Part shown: in pieces, positions 54,326-63,670 of the stretch | How the letters are laid out: each line of letters begins with the position of its first letter | Position numbering within the stretch: position 1 is the stretch's first letter | Assembly: GCA_028710895.1 (NCBI GenBank) | Contig: JAQTTH010000011.1 | Coordinates: 100,239 to 164,238 of the forward strand | Source of the DNA: Paludibacter sp. | GTDB taxonomy: Bacteria; Bacteroidota; Bacteroidia; Bacteroidales; Paludibacteraceae | Direction of reading: 5' to 3' | Length of the DNA: 64,000 nucleotides | Position numbers and translations under genes: made by a program | Notes under the pieces: model-generated | Database searches by the model: none | The model's input: the letters and a program-made list of their open reading frames with translations, nothing else | Told to the model about the DNA's origin: nothing

Positions 54326-55192
54326 TCAAAAAATAATAACTTCTTCGGGGTTAATCGGTTTGCCCTGTTTCCAAAGTTCAAAATAGAACTGACTTCCGGC
54401 TTTTTTGCCCGAGGCATCGCCTGTGATGGCAATGCTTTCGCCGGCTTTCACCTCGTCGCCCACTGCTTTCAGCAAGCGGGTGTTATTTTTGTAAATCGAC
54501 AGGTAATTGTTTTCGTGCTGAACCTGAATGACCCAACCAAAATCGAATGTAAACGCTGCGTAAACTACTGTTCCACCCAATACGCTCATTACGCTCTCGT
54601 TGGGCGAGGTGATGAGGTAAATGCCGTATTGCTGGTCGGTGAGGTTGAACGACGACGAAATTACACCCCGCGTAGGACGGAAGAAAACGTACATGTTTTC
54701 GTTCGGTTTGCTGTCGATGCTGGCCAGATTGTATTTCTCTTCTTCTTCAAATTTACCTACAAACTCTTTTTCGTGTTTCGATTTCTCGAGCAGGTTATGG
54801 GCTTTTTCACGCAGCTGAACCGAATCGAGCGACTGGATGGAGTCGGGCTTTAGTTTTCCGGTAATAATTTCTTTTATAATTCCCATGTAGCCTTTTTGCA
54901 TTTCAATTTGCTGCACCATGGAGTCGGCACGCATCGATTCTTGTATGATTTTGGAACGGTTGCCCGACTCGCCGTAACCGGGTAGATAGCGACTGATAGG
55001 AGTTGTGAAAATAAGAATGGTAAGGAGAATAAACGTAACGAAAATAAGCGTGGAGCCAAACATAAACACACTAAAGCGCGATAACCGTACGTGCCACGAT
55101 TCTTCGAGTGTATTTTCGTTTAGTATGGAAACACGATATTTGAATCGTATTTTCTGTATAAATGGGGCAAGCTTATTCGTTTTCTTTTTCAT
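54326..55192 (-). CDS. M23/LytM-fold membrane protein lacking metal ligands (degenerate)
   Basis: I use the ATG at 55192 (288 aa). The protein has one membrane helix (VFMFGSTLIFVTFILLTILIF), a coiled segment (about 90-160) and a C-terminal LytM fold. The fold shows TRGVISSSFNLTDQQYGIYL and GSQFYFELWKQGKPINPEEVI. In active enzymes these positions are HxGID and HLHFE; here they read QYGIY and QFYFE, and the H-x-H before them is missing (LSIYKNN). So it is probably a non-catalytic LytM factor, like EnvC or NlpD, that could regulate amidases. The operon with dxr is common in Bacteroidota. Confidence 0.88.
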   Translation of the reverse strand: MKKKTNKLAPFIQKIRFKYRVSILNENTLEESWHVRLSRFSVFMFGSTLIFVTFILLTILIFTTPISRYLPGYGESGNRSKIIQESMRADSMVQQIEMQKGYMGIIKEIITGKLKPDSIQSLDSVQLREKAHNLLEKSKHEKEFVGKFEEEEKYNLASIDSKPNENMYVFFRPTRGVISSSFNLTDQQYGIYLITSPNESVMSVLGGTVVYAAFTFDFGWVIQVQHENNYLSIYKNNTRLLKAVGDEVKAGESIAITGDASGKKAGSQFYFELWKQGKPINPEEVIIF

Positions 55193-55399
55193 TGCATCGT
55201 GTTTCTGAGAGCCGAATTGCGTACAAAAGTAACGAAATTCAGTATATAAACAAAATGACTCATAGGCCATTCCATGCGCATATTTATGTTTGTTTGCACA
55301 AATGCAGGTAACTTATATTTCATTAACGAAACTGTTGTTTGTTAAATGATCAAATGTATTGTTGTTTAATCGTGGTAGATTTTATAACGCAATTTTCTG

Positions 55400-55407
55400 T
55401 ACTTTTG
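55400..55407 (+). promoter_or_regulatory. -7 box upstream of the metallophosphoesterase gene
   Basis: TACTTTTG matches TAnnTTTG and lies 25 bp before the start codon. A -33 element is not clear. Confidence 0.45.
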
Positions 55408-55432
55408 TATTTAAACCTCAATACATAATTCA

Positions 55433-55936
55433 ATGACCCGAATAGGAATGCTTTCAGATACACACGGTATGCTCGATGATAGAGTATTGGAACACTTTGC
55501 TACCTGCGACGAGGTGTGGCATTGTGGCGACTGGGGCTCGATGGATGTTGTGGATAAGCTTACAGCTTTTAAGCCCCTGCGCGGCGTGTGGGGCAATATC
55601 GATAGCTACGAAATACGTTCGATTTTTCCTCAGCATAACCGTTTTATGTGCGAAGGTGTAAAAGTGTGGATGACCCATATTGGTGGATATCCCGGAAAAT
55701 ATGATCCGTTGGTGAGACCTGCTATTTTTCAGCAACCACCCAAGCTTTTTGTATGCGGGCATTCTCATATTTTGAAGGTAAAATACGATAAACCGCTCGA
55801 TTTGCTCCATATCAACCCCGGTGCTGCCGGTAAATACGGATTCCACAAAGTACAAACCTTAGTTCGCTTCGAAATTGACGGCGATAAAATACAAAACCTG
55901 GAAGTGATTGAACTGAAGGTGAAAGAGGCGAAATAA
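55433..55936 (+). CDS. YfcE/MJ0936-family metallophosphoesterase
   Basis: The 167-aa calcineurin-like protein has metal-binding blocks RIGMLSDTHGML, VWHCGDWGS, VWGNIDSYE and VWMTHIGGYPGK, VCGHSHILKVK and LHINPGAAGKYGFH, matching small phosphodiesterases such as YfcE and MJ0936. It hydrolyses phosphodiesters with a dimetal centre in the cytosol; the natural substrate is not known. The next gene starts 21 bp after its stop on the same strand. Confidence 0.93.
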   Translation: MTRIGMLSDTHGMLDDRVLEHFATCDEVWHCGDWGSMDVVDKLTAFKPLRGVWGNIDSYEIRSIFPQHNRFMCEGVKVWMTHIGGYPGKYDPLVRPAIFQQPPKLFVCGHSHILKVKYDKPLDLLHINPGAAGKYGFHKVQTLVRFEIDGDKIQNLEVIELKVKEAK

Positions 55937-55957
55937 ATAAAAATAGTGGTCAATTCC

Positions 55958-58900
55958 ATGAAGAATCTTAGACTTACAATTTTCAGCTTAATTTCCCTGC
56001 TATCTACCGTGCCTGTTTTTGCCTGGCAGGGAATGCCAACTCCACAACTTCATGTGGATGGTCGGAACCTGAAAGACCCCCACGGAAATATCGTTAAGCT
56101 GCATGGCTTTGCACAAACCTACAGTCCATGGTTCAACGAGATGGGCACCAAATGGACCAACTACAATGTTACTGGCTGTTTGACTTACAACAAAGGACTT
56201 ATTGATAACATACTGGCTGCCGGTTGGAAAATGAATTTCATTCGCCTTCACATGGATCCTTATTGGTCGAATACGCCCGGAAAGGCTGTAACCGGCGAGA
56301 ATGACATATCGGCTTTTGACTTCACTCGCTTTAAAACCTATCTCGATCAGGTGTTTATTCCCATGGCCGAATACGCTGTTTCGAAAGGACTATACGTGGT
56401 CATGCGACCTCCCGGAGTGTGTCCCGAAAAAATTGCTGTAGGCGATGCCTATAATCAATATTTGCTGAAGGTATGGGGATATGTGTCGCAGCACACGAAA
56501 TTGAGAAATAATCCTGCCGTAATGTTTGAACTGGCCAACGAACCGGTTACTATTCTGGGTACGGACGGAACCTATGGAGCAGGAACACAGGGACATTTCG
56601 ACAATCTGAAAAAATACTTTCAGGCAGTGGTGGATACAATGAGAACAAATGGCTGCCAGAATATCCTGTGGGTACCCGGATTGGGTTATCAGTCGCAGTA
56701 CAAAGGCTATGCAGTCAATCCCATCGAAGGAAGCAATATCGGCTATGCGGTTCATATTTATCCGGGATGGTTTGGCAGTGGCTCCGGATATCAGAACTTT
56801 CAGAACGGCTGGGATAACGACGTGAAACCCGTTGCCAATATTGCCCCCATCTGCGTCACGGAAATGGACTGGGCACCTGCAAAATACAAAGCTTCGTGGG
56901 GAAAAGACAGTACCGGTGTGGCGGGCGGAATGGGTTTTGGTGCTAACTTCAAAAAGATTACCGATACGTCAGACAACGTGAGCTGGTTACTCTTTACAAC
57001 TCAGGATTTACTGGCTAAATTTACGGGAATTCCTCCGACTGCGGGTGACACCTGCACTTTCCTGAATGACCCGCAAGCTTGTCCGCTCCCCTGCTTTAAC
57101 TGGTACAAAGACTATGCGCTAAAAAATTATCCCCGCCCCGATTATACCTATCAATCGTTTAGCGATGCCGGTAACGGAACTTTTACCAATCCGGTTATTT
57201 TTGGCGATTTCCCCGACCCGGATGTAATTCGTGTGGGAGATGTGTACTATATGTCCACTACCGATATGCACACCTTTCCCGGTGCAACTATACTGAAGTC
57301 GTATGACCTGGTAAACTGGGAGTATTGTGCCAATCCGCTTGACAAAATAGAATCAACAGCCTGTTACAACCTCGATGGCTGCAATGTATACGGTCATGGA
57401 CAATGGGCCAGCAGTATGAAATACAAAAACGGAAAATTCTACCTGCACTTCAATACACTGGAAAACGGAAGTTATTTGCTGACGGCAACGAATCCCGAAG
57501 GCCCGTGGACTATGAAAAAGTTAGCCTCCTCTTTTTACGATGCAGGTTTGCTGTTCGACGATAATGGCAAGACTTACATTGTGTATGGCATCAATAACCT
57601 GCACATTGCCGAACTGGACTCAGCTTTTAATGTCGTTCAGGATAAAGCCATTACATTCGGAACTATTCCTTCCACTATTGATAATTCGGCTACCGAAGGA
57701 AGCCATTTGTACAAAATAAACGGCTATTACTATATTTATTCCACCACCGGAGGGTATTATGCCACGCAGGTAGCGTATCGGTCTACTTCCATTTGGGGAC
57801 CGTACGATGAAAAAGAGGTGCTGAATAACGACCGTGTGCATCAGGGAGCACTTATTCAGACGCAAACCGGTGAGTGGTGGACCATGCTGTTTGCCGACAA
57901 AGGTGCGTATGGTCGTTTGCCGTATTTGCTACCCGTGACATGGACCGATAACTGGCCTATGGTAGGTGTGAATGGGGTGGCAGTAACTTCCTACACAAAA
58001 CCCAATGTGGGAAAAATATATCCTAAAACCACGCTGACTACTAACGATAATTTCTGCGATTATAAAATAGCCAAACAATGGGGTTGGAACCATAATCCGG
58101 ACAATTCGAAATGGTCATTGGTAAAGCGCCCCAGTTTTCTGCGACTCTGCACGGTTAATGTAACCGACAGTTTGCAGCGGGCAAAAAACACGCTGACGCA
58201 ACGTATTTTCGGCTATCCATCCAGTGCTTACAACTCGTATGGAACCACCAAAATGCATATCGCCAATATGCTGAATGGCGATGTGGCCGGACTCAGTGTT
58301 TTTCAGGATCCGTATGCATGGATTGGGGTGAAAATGATCGGCGGACAGAAAAGAATTACCACCCTGAATAAAGGAGTAGAAACAGCGGGCCCGGTTGTGA
58401 CAGATTCTATTATCTATCTCAGAGCCCTGGCCAACTACAGTACCAGCAAAGCTATGTTTTCGTATAGCTTTGATAATTCTACCTATACCACTTTGGGAAC
58501 TGCTTTCGATATGAAATATGCGCTAACCGTATTTATGGGAAATAGGTTCTGTCTGTTTAATTATGCTACAGCAGTGTTGGGCGGATATGTTGATTTCGAC
58601 TGGTTCTCTACCGAGAAAGATTTCTCGGAAAGTACTTTCTTCGATGGCATGTTTACAGGCTATAGCGAGAATGCATTAACCCTGAGCGAAATTAAAACAG
58701 AGAGCACGAGCCTGAGCCTGCTTACCGGCAGTTCGAAAACGTTTACCATTACTGCGGTTTATAAGGATGGACACACTGAAGATATAACCTCTGCTGCCAT
58801 CTACACAAATTCCAATCCCGATATTGTAAGCGTTAAGAACGGGCAATTCACCACCAAAGCCAGTGGCAGTTCAACCATTACTGTGTCCTATCAGGGAGCA

Positions 58901-59527
58901 ATGGGAGAAGCTAAATCCATTCAGATAGCACTAAACTCTACTTATTTCCCTTTTGCAAAAGAATTGTTTAACCCATCCATATATGGCACCGGAACGTATA
59001 CCGAATCGACTCACACACTGGTGACCGGGCAATACGGTTTCGGTGGGTGGATGTACAGCAGCGGGATAAACCTGTCCGGATATAAATACCTGGTGGTAAA
59101 ACTGACGAATGCCAGTTCCTGCGGGGCATCGTTTCGGATATTTGATGAAAACAATTACTGGACAACCTGTGCGCAGTATGATTTTGGAACTAGTAAACAA
59201 CTGAATATCAATCTGGCCTCTATGTGCCGAAACGGTACGACTACCCTGCTGAATCCTGCTCACTTATATATTGTTGGTATTTGGTCGTATGGTGGTTGCA
59301 ATATCAGCATTAGCGATATGTATGTGACTAACAATGATGATTACTCCAAACCAACCGCCCTGTCGGAAGTTTACACCAATACTGATGAAAACGACCGAGT
59401 GGATGTGTACAACCTATTAGGATTAAGGCTCCGTACGGCCATTGCTCGTAAAAATTCACTCATCGGATTAAATCGGGGAATATATATTGTCGGAAACCAG
59501 AAAGTAGTGAAATATAACGAGAACTAA
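55958..59527 (+). CDS. Secreted bifunctional glycoside hydrolase: GH5 plus GH43, with Ig-like, binding and sorting domains
   Basis: The ATG at 55958 starts a signal peptide (NLRLTIFSLISLLSTVPVFA); a GTG upstream is rejected. Of 1189 aa, residues about 25-385 form a GH5 barrel with predicted acid/base Glu195 in ELANEPVT and nucleophile Glu302 in CVTEMDW. Residues about 405-700 form a GH43 beta-propeller with catalytic Asp420 in DFPDPDV and acid Glu580 in ATEGSHLYK. A beta-sandwich follows, then a Big_2-like domain (about 915-985; DIVSVKNGQFTTKASGSSTITVSYQG), a possible binding module (about 995-1125) and a short C-terminal tail VDVYNLLGLRLRT ... GIYIVGNQKV. Likely joint action on branched plant or bacterial polysaccharide; the linkage is unknown. 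Confidence 0.88.
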   Translation: MKNLRLTIFSLISLLSTVPVFAWQGMPTPQLHVDGRNLKDPHGNIVKLHGFAQTYSPWFNEMGTKWTNYNVTGCLTYNKGLIDNILAAGWKMNFIRLHMDPYWSNTPGKAVTGENDISAFDFTRFKTYLDQVFIPMAEYAVSKGLYVVMRPPGVCPEKIAVGDAYNQYLLKVWGYVSQHTKLRNNPAVMFELANEPVTILGTDGTYGAGTQGHFDNLKKYFQAVVDTMRTNGCQNILWVPGLGYQSQYKGYAVNPIEGSNIGYAVHIYPGWFGSGSGYQNFQNGWDNDVKPVANIAPICVTEMDWAPAKYKASWGKDSTGVAGGMGFGANFKKITDTSDNVSWLLFTTQDLLAKFTGIPPTAGDTCTFLNDPQACPLPCFNWYKDYALKNYPRPDYTYQSFSDAGNGTFTNPVIFGDFPDPDVIRVGDVYYMSTTDMHTFPGATILKSYDLVNWEYCANPLDKIESTACYNLDGCNVYGHGQWASSMKYKNGKFYLHFNTLENGSYLLTATNPEGPWTMKKLASSFYDAGLLFDDNGKTYIVYGINNLHIAELDSAFNVVQDKAITFGTIPSTIDNSATEGSHLYKINGYYYIYSTTGGYYATQVAYRSTSIWGPYDEKEVLNNDRVHQGALIQTQTGEWWTMLFADKGAYGRLPYLLPVTWTDNWPMVGVNGVAVTSYTKPNVGKIYPKTTLTTNDNFCDYKIAKQWGWNHNPDNSKWSLVKRPSFLRLCTVNVTDSLQRAKNTLTQRIFGYPSSAYNSYGTTKMHIANMLNGDVAGLSVFQDPYAWIGVKMIGGQKRITTLNKGVETAGPVVTDSIIYLRALANYSTSKAMFSYSFDNSTYTTLGTAFDMKYALTVFMGNRFCLFNYATAVLGGYVDFDWFSTEKDFSESTFFDGMFTGYSENALTLSEIKTESTSLSLLTGSSKTFTITAVYKDGHTEDITSAAIYTNSNPDIVSVKNGQFTTKASGSSTITVSYQGAMGEAKSIQIALNSTYFPFAKELFNPSIYGTGTYTESTHTLVTGQYGFGGWMYSSGINLSGYKYLVVKLTNASSCGASFRIFDENNYWTTCAQYDFGTSKQLNINLASMCRNGTTTLLNPAHLYIVGIWSYGGCNISISDMYVTNNDDYSKPTALSEVYTNTDENDRVDVYNLLGLRLRTAIARKNSLIGLNRGIYIVGNQKVVKYNEN

Positions 59528-59633
59528 TCACACAATTGGCAAGCAACTACATAATTGCCTGGTTGTTTTATTTTTGGCCTTTTTTTTACTCTTTATTGAA
59601 CGAATTATTCCCATCGAAATAGCATTAGTTTTC

Positions 59634-59641
59634 TATTTTTG
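59634..59641 (+). promoter_or_regulatory. -7 box upstream of the 1188-aa toroid protein gene
   Basis: TATTTTTG matches TAnnTTTG, 78 bp before the chosen ATG. The -33 region has no clear TTG at the right spacing. The gap 59528-59718 holds no other clear signal besides a weak GGCAA/TTGCC pair. Confidence 0.35.
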
Positions 59642-59718
59642 TATCATCCAAAACTGGATTAAAAAGTTATAAGCGAGTGATTCGAAAAGATAATCTAAAA
59701 AACGAAAAATATCATAGA

Positions 59719-62700
59719 ATGAAAAATCTAAAAACAAAATTATTATTCCTGTTAGTCTTTTTTACAATTGCATCGAAGGCTCAAATCGTTGGAGGAACAG
59801 AAGATGGGGTGACATCACCCACCGAAGGTGTTATTACTTCCAACTTTGTGGCTGAAACAACAATGAAAGGCGATTTGCTGCAGATGCTTGCCAACTTTAT
59901 GACCTATGTAAAAACCGACTATACTGATGCTGCTGCAACAAATAGTGTGAATGAAGCTTGTGGTTATTTCAAGGGCGAAAACAATGCAGGAAGTAACGAA
60001 CAGGGTGTAAGACCCAATGCTGATCTTTCGATGATATGTGCATTCCTGTACAAATACGGGAAAGATAAAGTGACCCTTCCTTCGGGGGTAACCTGGGACG
60101 ATGTGAATAAAATGGCCCGCAAGAGTTTGATTTTTGCCTATTCAACACACAAGGCCAATAAACTGAAAACATGTGCTGCCGGCGATTACTGGGGGTCGAT
60201 GAGCAGTACCGACTATGTATGGGAGAGTTCTTTGTGGTCCATGTCGGTGGCTTATTCGGCCTATTTTCAATACGATTCGTTGACAACTACCCAAAAACAA
60301 TATGTTTCCAATCTGGTAAAAGCAGAATGTAATTATGAATTGACCCGTACCATTCCAACAGGTTATGCCGGTGATACAAAAGCGGAAGAAAACGGTTGGG
60401 AAACCAACATTCTTGCTTGTGCGCTTGGATTATATCCGAATGATGCATTGGCTTCGCAATGGTACGACCGCTTACGCGCTTTTGCTATTAATTGTTATTC
60501 TCATATAAATGATGCTACCGATGCTACTGTTATTGACCCTTCATACAACTCTACCGCTGTAAAAAGTCTTTATCTTGGTAAAAATCTCTATGATGATTAT
60601 ACCTTGCAAAATCATAATTATTTCCATACTTCCTATCAGAATGTGGTACTTCAGGAGATGGGCGAAAGCTTCCTGGCGCTGAAAATGTTCCAGACCGGAC
60701 TTGCCGGTACTGAAAAATGGAAAACAAATGCGTTGATGCACAACGATCAGAATGTAATGGACAAAGTGCTGAACAAATTGGCGTTGGCCGATGGCGAGTT
60801 AGCCATGCCGAATGGCAATGATTGGAGCTTGTTCCTCTACGATCAGATTGCTTCTTACTCAACCATGGCTTGTTTCCTGAAAGATCCGAATGCATTGATG
60901 CTGGAAAACCTGGCTTATAAAAACATCAAAGCCCGTCAGGCAACCACTACCGATGGTAGTTGGTTGTTGCGCGCCGATGTGGGTGCGCGCCGTATGGGTG
61001 TTCAGGCGCATCGTGTAATGATGACTTGGTTGATGCACGAAATGGCCTCTACCGCCAGCGTAACACCAGCCAATTGGGCCGACTACCGAAAAACCTACGA
61101 AAAGGCAGAGGTATTTACTACTCAAAACTTAGTGAGAGCCAATACCAAAGACCGTTTTACCTGTTTCTCGTGGAGTACCGGAATTACAAGTTATACCGGC
61201 TATTTCACCCAAAATTCTCCGGATAAAAATAAAATTGTAGTTCCATACAAGGCTAATAATACCGGAAATATATTGGGTTGGTATCTTGTAAGTGGACAAA
61301 CTACCAATGCCACACCTGTTACAAGCGGCATTTATAACCTGCAAGGCAACAGCTATACCATGAACGGAGTGATTAATACGAATGGAGCCACACTGACCAA
61401 TAATTTTGCCCTTTACTCTACCCCGGGGAATGCATTGATTTATCTGGACTATGTAAAAGCCAATAGCGCTGTGACTATTACCGGCGCGCGCGGTGGTTTG
61501 CTGGCTATCAGTACCGATGAGCTTACCAAACTTCAACGGACCATTTATCACGGCAACGGTCGCTATCAAACGAATGGAGCCAGTACTGCAACCTTTGCTA
61601 CTTCGTGGGCTAATATTGATAACCAGATTGGTGTTGTAACCCCGGGCGCAAGTAGCATGGCTTTTGGCGACCGCGCAACAAACAATTCTATTAATACTTC
61701 TAATTTTTATCCGTTGTACAGTGCTGCCAGTCGTACAGTTGCCAGTGGCGATGTTGTCGATCGTCGGCAAATGATTTACTACAGTGGAGTGAGCGCAGCC
61801 AAAACACAGGAATTTGCAGGTACTGCCATTTCGTTGAGAGATTCTCTTCCGACGGGTTGGAATGGTGTAATTGCCACCGACCCCGATAGTATCCGCTATA
61901 TGTTGGTAAGCAACTTTGTGGGTGGTGCCACAGCCGATATGAAAGCAATGAGTTTCCCCGAAGGTGCGCCGGTGTTTTCCGTGCCAACTGATATTTCTGC
62001 CGGAAAATCAATCGCGCACTTTTCACTCACAGCGTCACACAGTGTCGGCAATGCTTTGCGGGTGTTTGTCACTTCGGGCGCTATCACAGCTCAACAAGGT
62101 ACAGATTCTATAAGCGCTTATCTTATAAACAGTACTACGTCAGTAAAAACGGTTGGGTTAATGATTATCACTGTTAACGGTAAAATATCAGGAACTGTAA
62201 ACGTGCCGGCTAATAGTCGTATATTGGCAAGTATTAGTAATGGTCAGTTGGTGTCTGCCGACGCTCCGCTACCAAAAGAACCTACCAATGACATTACTGC
62301 ACTTGTGCTGAAAAATCCCGGATTTGATGCGTCGCCCGTAACATATAGCACCACAGGAACGCTTAATACAAGTGCTGTGAATATGTGGGCCGGATTGGGT
62401 TATGCAAGTGCGTATGCATACAACCTTGCTAACTGGACGAATCGTAGTGTGGTTGTCAGCAACTCAACATTTACGGCTACATTCGCTTATGGATCTACTG
62501 CTACATTTAATGCTATTAGCATTCCCAAGACAGATAAAGCAGGTGGTAGTGCCGGAGCATGTCTGGGTGTATCTTCGGGGTGGGGAACAGGCAATGCGGT
62601 GCAATTTACCCAAAAAGTGCTTATGCCTGCCGGAAAATACATACTCAACTACGATGCTTACAATGGGAATACAGCAGCAACAACTGTTATTAGTAATTTG

Positions 62701-63285
62701 ACCGGTTTTCGTAATGGTGCAACAACTATGTATGATGCCACTACCAATTTCACTGCTTCTGTGTGGACAACACCGGCAGTAGCTGCTACTTTTGCCGGTA
62801 CTTTTCAGGGTGAAGTAAGCGTAGGTGCCTGTTGTTCCAATGCCGGTTCAGGAGCCGGTCCAAAAATGCTACTCGACAATGTTCGGATTCTTACCGACCA
62901 GAGCATAGAAAGTGTAGAAAGTTTTTTGTGGGGCGCAGCTAAAGACAGTGCACAAGTCGCCCTTAATCGTTATCCGAATATTACAAGCGGTACCTTGTAC
63001 AATAACCTGCAATCGGCTTTGTTGCTGACTTATTCCAGTATTCCAGAATGCGCCTCGGCTATTCAAACACTTCAGGATGCCACTGCCAAATTTTTAGCAG
63101 GAGCTCCTATATCCGGTTTAAAGCCACATTTTATAGATGCCGGGGATAATACTCCCTATCATGTTTATAATGTAGATGGGCAATTAGTAACATCAAAGAA
63201 ATACACAAAGGCTGATGCTCTGCGATATTTGAAAAATGGTATTTACATTATTGGAAATGAGAAAGTAATGATTCAATCAAGATAA
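59719..63285 (+). CDS. Large secreted protein with predicted helical-toroid catalytic domain (polysaccharide lyase or hydrolase-like), FIVAR-like and sorting-type tail
   Basis: I use the ATG at 59719 (1188 aa; signal peptide LKTKLLFLLVFFTIASKAQ) over a GTG at 59677. Residues about 45-460 are helical with paired aromatic helices (YVWESSLWSMSVAYSAYFQY; AEENGWETNILACALGLYP; YTLQNHNYFHTSYQNVVLQEMGESFLAL; RRMGVQAHRVMMTWLMHEM). Their pattern recalls the alpha/alpha toroid of heparinase- and PL8-type lyases. A beta-rich part follows (about 470-850; RFTCFSWSTGITSYTGYF), then a binding-like module (DITALVLKNPGFDASP, about 855-1070), a helical FIVAR-like stretch and a tail YHVYNVDGQLV ... NGIYIIGNEKV. 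The tail matches that of the previous gene. Probable glycan-degrading enzyme; family not identified. Confidence 0.72.
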   Translation: MKNLKTKLLFLLVFFTIASKAQIVGGTEDGVTSPTEGVITSNFVAETTMKGDLLQMLANFMTYVKTDYTDAAATNSVNEACGYFKGENNAGSNEQGVRPNADLSMICAFLYKYGKDKVTLPSGVTWDDVNKMARKSLIFAYSTHKANKLKTCAAGDYWGSMSSTDYVWESSLWSMSVAYSAYFQYDSLTTTQKQYVSNLVKAECNYELTRTIPTGYAGDTKAEENGWETNILACALGLYPNDALASQWYDRLRAFAINCYSHINDATDATVIDPSYNSTAVKSLYLGKNLYDDYTLQNHNYFHTSYQNVVLQEMGESFLALKMFQTGLAGTEKWKTNALMHNDQNVMDKVLNKLALADGELAMPNGNDWSLFLYDQIASYSTMACFLKDPNALMLENLAYKNIKARQATTTDGSWLLRADVGARRMGVQAHRVMMTWLMHEMASTASVTPANWADYRKTYEKAEVFTTQNLVRANTKDRFTCFSWSTGITSYTGYFTQNSPDKNKIVVPYKANNTGNILGWYLVSGQTTNATPVTSGIYNLQGNSYTMNGVINTNGATLTNNFALYSTPGNALIYLDYVKANSAVTITGARGGLLAISTDELTKLQRTIYHGNGRYQTNGASTATFATSWANIDNQIGVVTPGASSMAFGDRATNNSINTSNFYPLYSAASRTVASGDVVDRRQMIYYSGVSAAKTQEFAGTAISLRDSLPTGWNGVIATDPDSIRYMLVSNFVGGATADMKAMSFPEGAPVFSVPTDISAGKSIAHFSLTASHSVGNALRVFVTSGAITAQQGTDSISAYLINSTTSVKTVGLMIITVNGKISGTVNVPANSRILASISNGQLVSADAPLPKEPTNDITALVLKNPGFDASPVTYSTTGTLNTSAVNMWAGLGYASAYAYNLANWTNRSVVVSNSTFTATFAYGSTATFNAISIPKTDKAGGSAGACLGVSSGWGTGNAVQFTQKVLMPAGKYILNYDAYNGNTAATTVISNLTGFRNGATTMYDATTNFTASVWTTPAVAATFAGTFQGEVSVGACCSNAGSGAGPKMLLDNVRILTDQSIESVESFLWGAAKDSAQVALNRYPNITSGTLYNNLQSALLLTYSSIPECASAIQTLQDATAKFLAGAPISGLKPHFIDAGDNTPYHVYNVDGQLVTSKKYTKADALRYLKNGIYIIGNEKVMIQSR

Positions 63286-63334
63286 ACCAATACGACCAAA
63301 TTATGGATTGTTTAATAGAATAATTGAACAACCT

Positions 63335-63382
63335 TTCAACAAAAAAAAGAGGAACTCAATTGTTCCTCTTTTTTTTTGTTGA
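63335..63382 (+). terminator. Terminator after the toroid protein gene
   Basis: TTCAACAAAAAAAAGAGGAAC (left arm starts 63335) pairs with GTTCCTC plus a T9 tract and GTTGAA (63362-63382), one bulged T. The GC core is small, but the T tract is long, 50 bp after the stop. Confidence 0.75.
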
Positions 63383-63449
63383 AAACTGTTCTGAGGGTTT
63401 GATGTCATTTTGAACTGAATATTTTCCATCAAAGCCTGAAAAAACAAAA

Positions 63450-63483
63450 AGCCCTTTGATTCTCTTTTGAGAATCAAAGGGCT
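63450..63483. terminator. Second hairpin downstream of the toroid gene
   Basis: AGCCCTTTGATTCTC (63450-63464) and its exact complement (63469-63483) enclose TTTT. On the minus strand a T-rich TTTTTGTTTTTT tract follows, so it may terminate minus-strand transcription coming from the right. Confidence 0.55.
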
Positions 63484-63557
63484 ACTCTTGACTTGTTGTC
63501 TTACTAGTACTAGCATAATAGTTTGAATATAAACTAATTATATTGTATTTTCGCTTT

Positions 63558-63579
63558 TCGGTACAAAATCGGTACAAAA
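63558..63579. repeat. Tandem direct repeat TCGGTACAAAA x2
   Basis: Two exact adjacent copies of 11 bp at 63558-63568 and 63569-63579. The word GGTACAAAA recurs near integrase genes and attachment sites of Bacteroidota elements as I recall, but no integrase is visible inside the window. Confidence 0.45.
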
Positions 63580-63629
63580 TACAAAAATAAATATGAATAA
63601 CTAAATTATCAAACATAAGAACGAAATAT

Positions 63630-63661
63630 AAAAAGACAGTAATACTTATTACTGTCTTTTT
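63630..63661 (-). terminator. Terminator of the small membrane-peptide ORF
   Basis: AAAAAGACAGTAATA (63630-63644) pairs with its complement 63647-63661. On the minus strand the stem ends in a T tract. It is only 9 bp after the stop codon of the 64-aa ORF. Confidence 0.7.
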
Positions 63662-63670
63662 GATTAGTCA

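Larger units (their letters stand above)
63286..63670. other. 385-bp non-coding stretch with hairpins and a tandem 11-bp repeat
   Basis: It contains three hairpins (63335-63382, 63450-63483, 63630-63661), a tandem TCGGTACAAAA repeat (63558-63579), and a small inverted repeat TAGTTT/AAACTA near 63512-63530. No ORF longer than 70 codons with a plausible start was seen on the plus strand. Confidence 0.5.

Noticed and set aside
54319..54432. Longer N-terminus for dxr (38 extra residues)
   Set aside because: These residues overlap the end of the M23-like gene and are absent from the family; MENEYKKQIAILGSTG starts the normal enzyme.
63450..63483. tRNA or tmRNA end marking an att site
   Set aside because: The stem is a simple perfect hairpin; no cloverleaf, T-loop GTTC or CCA end could be traced.
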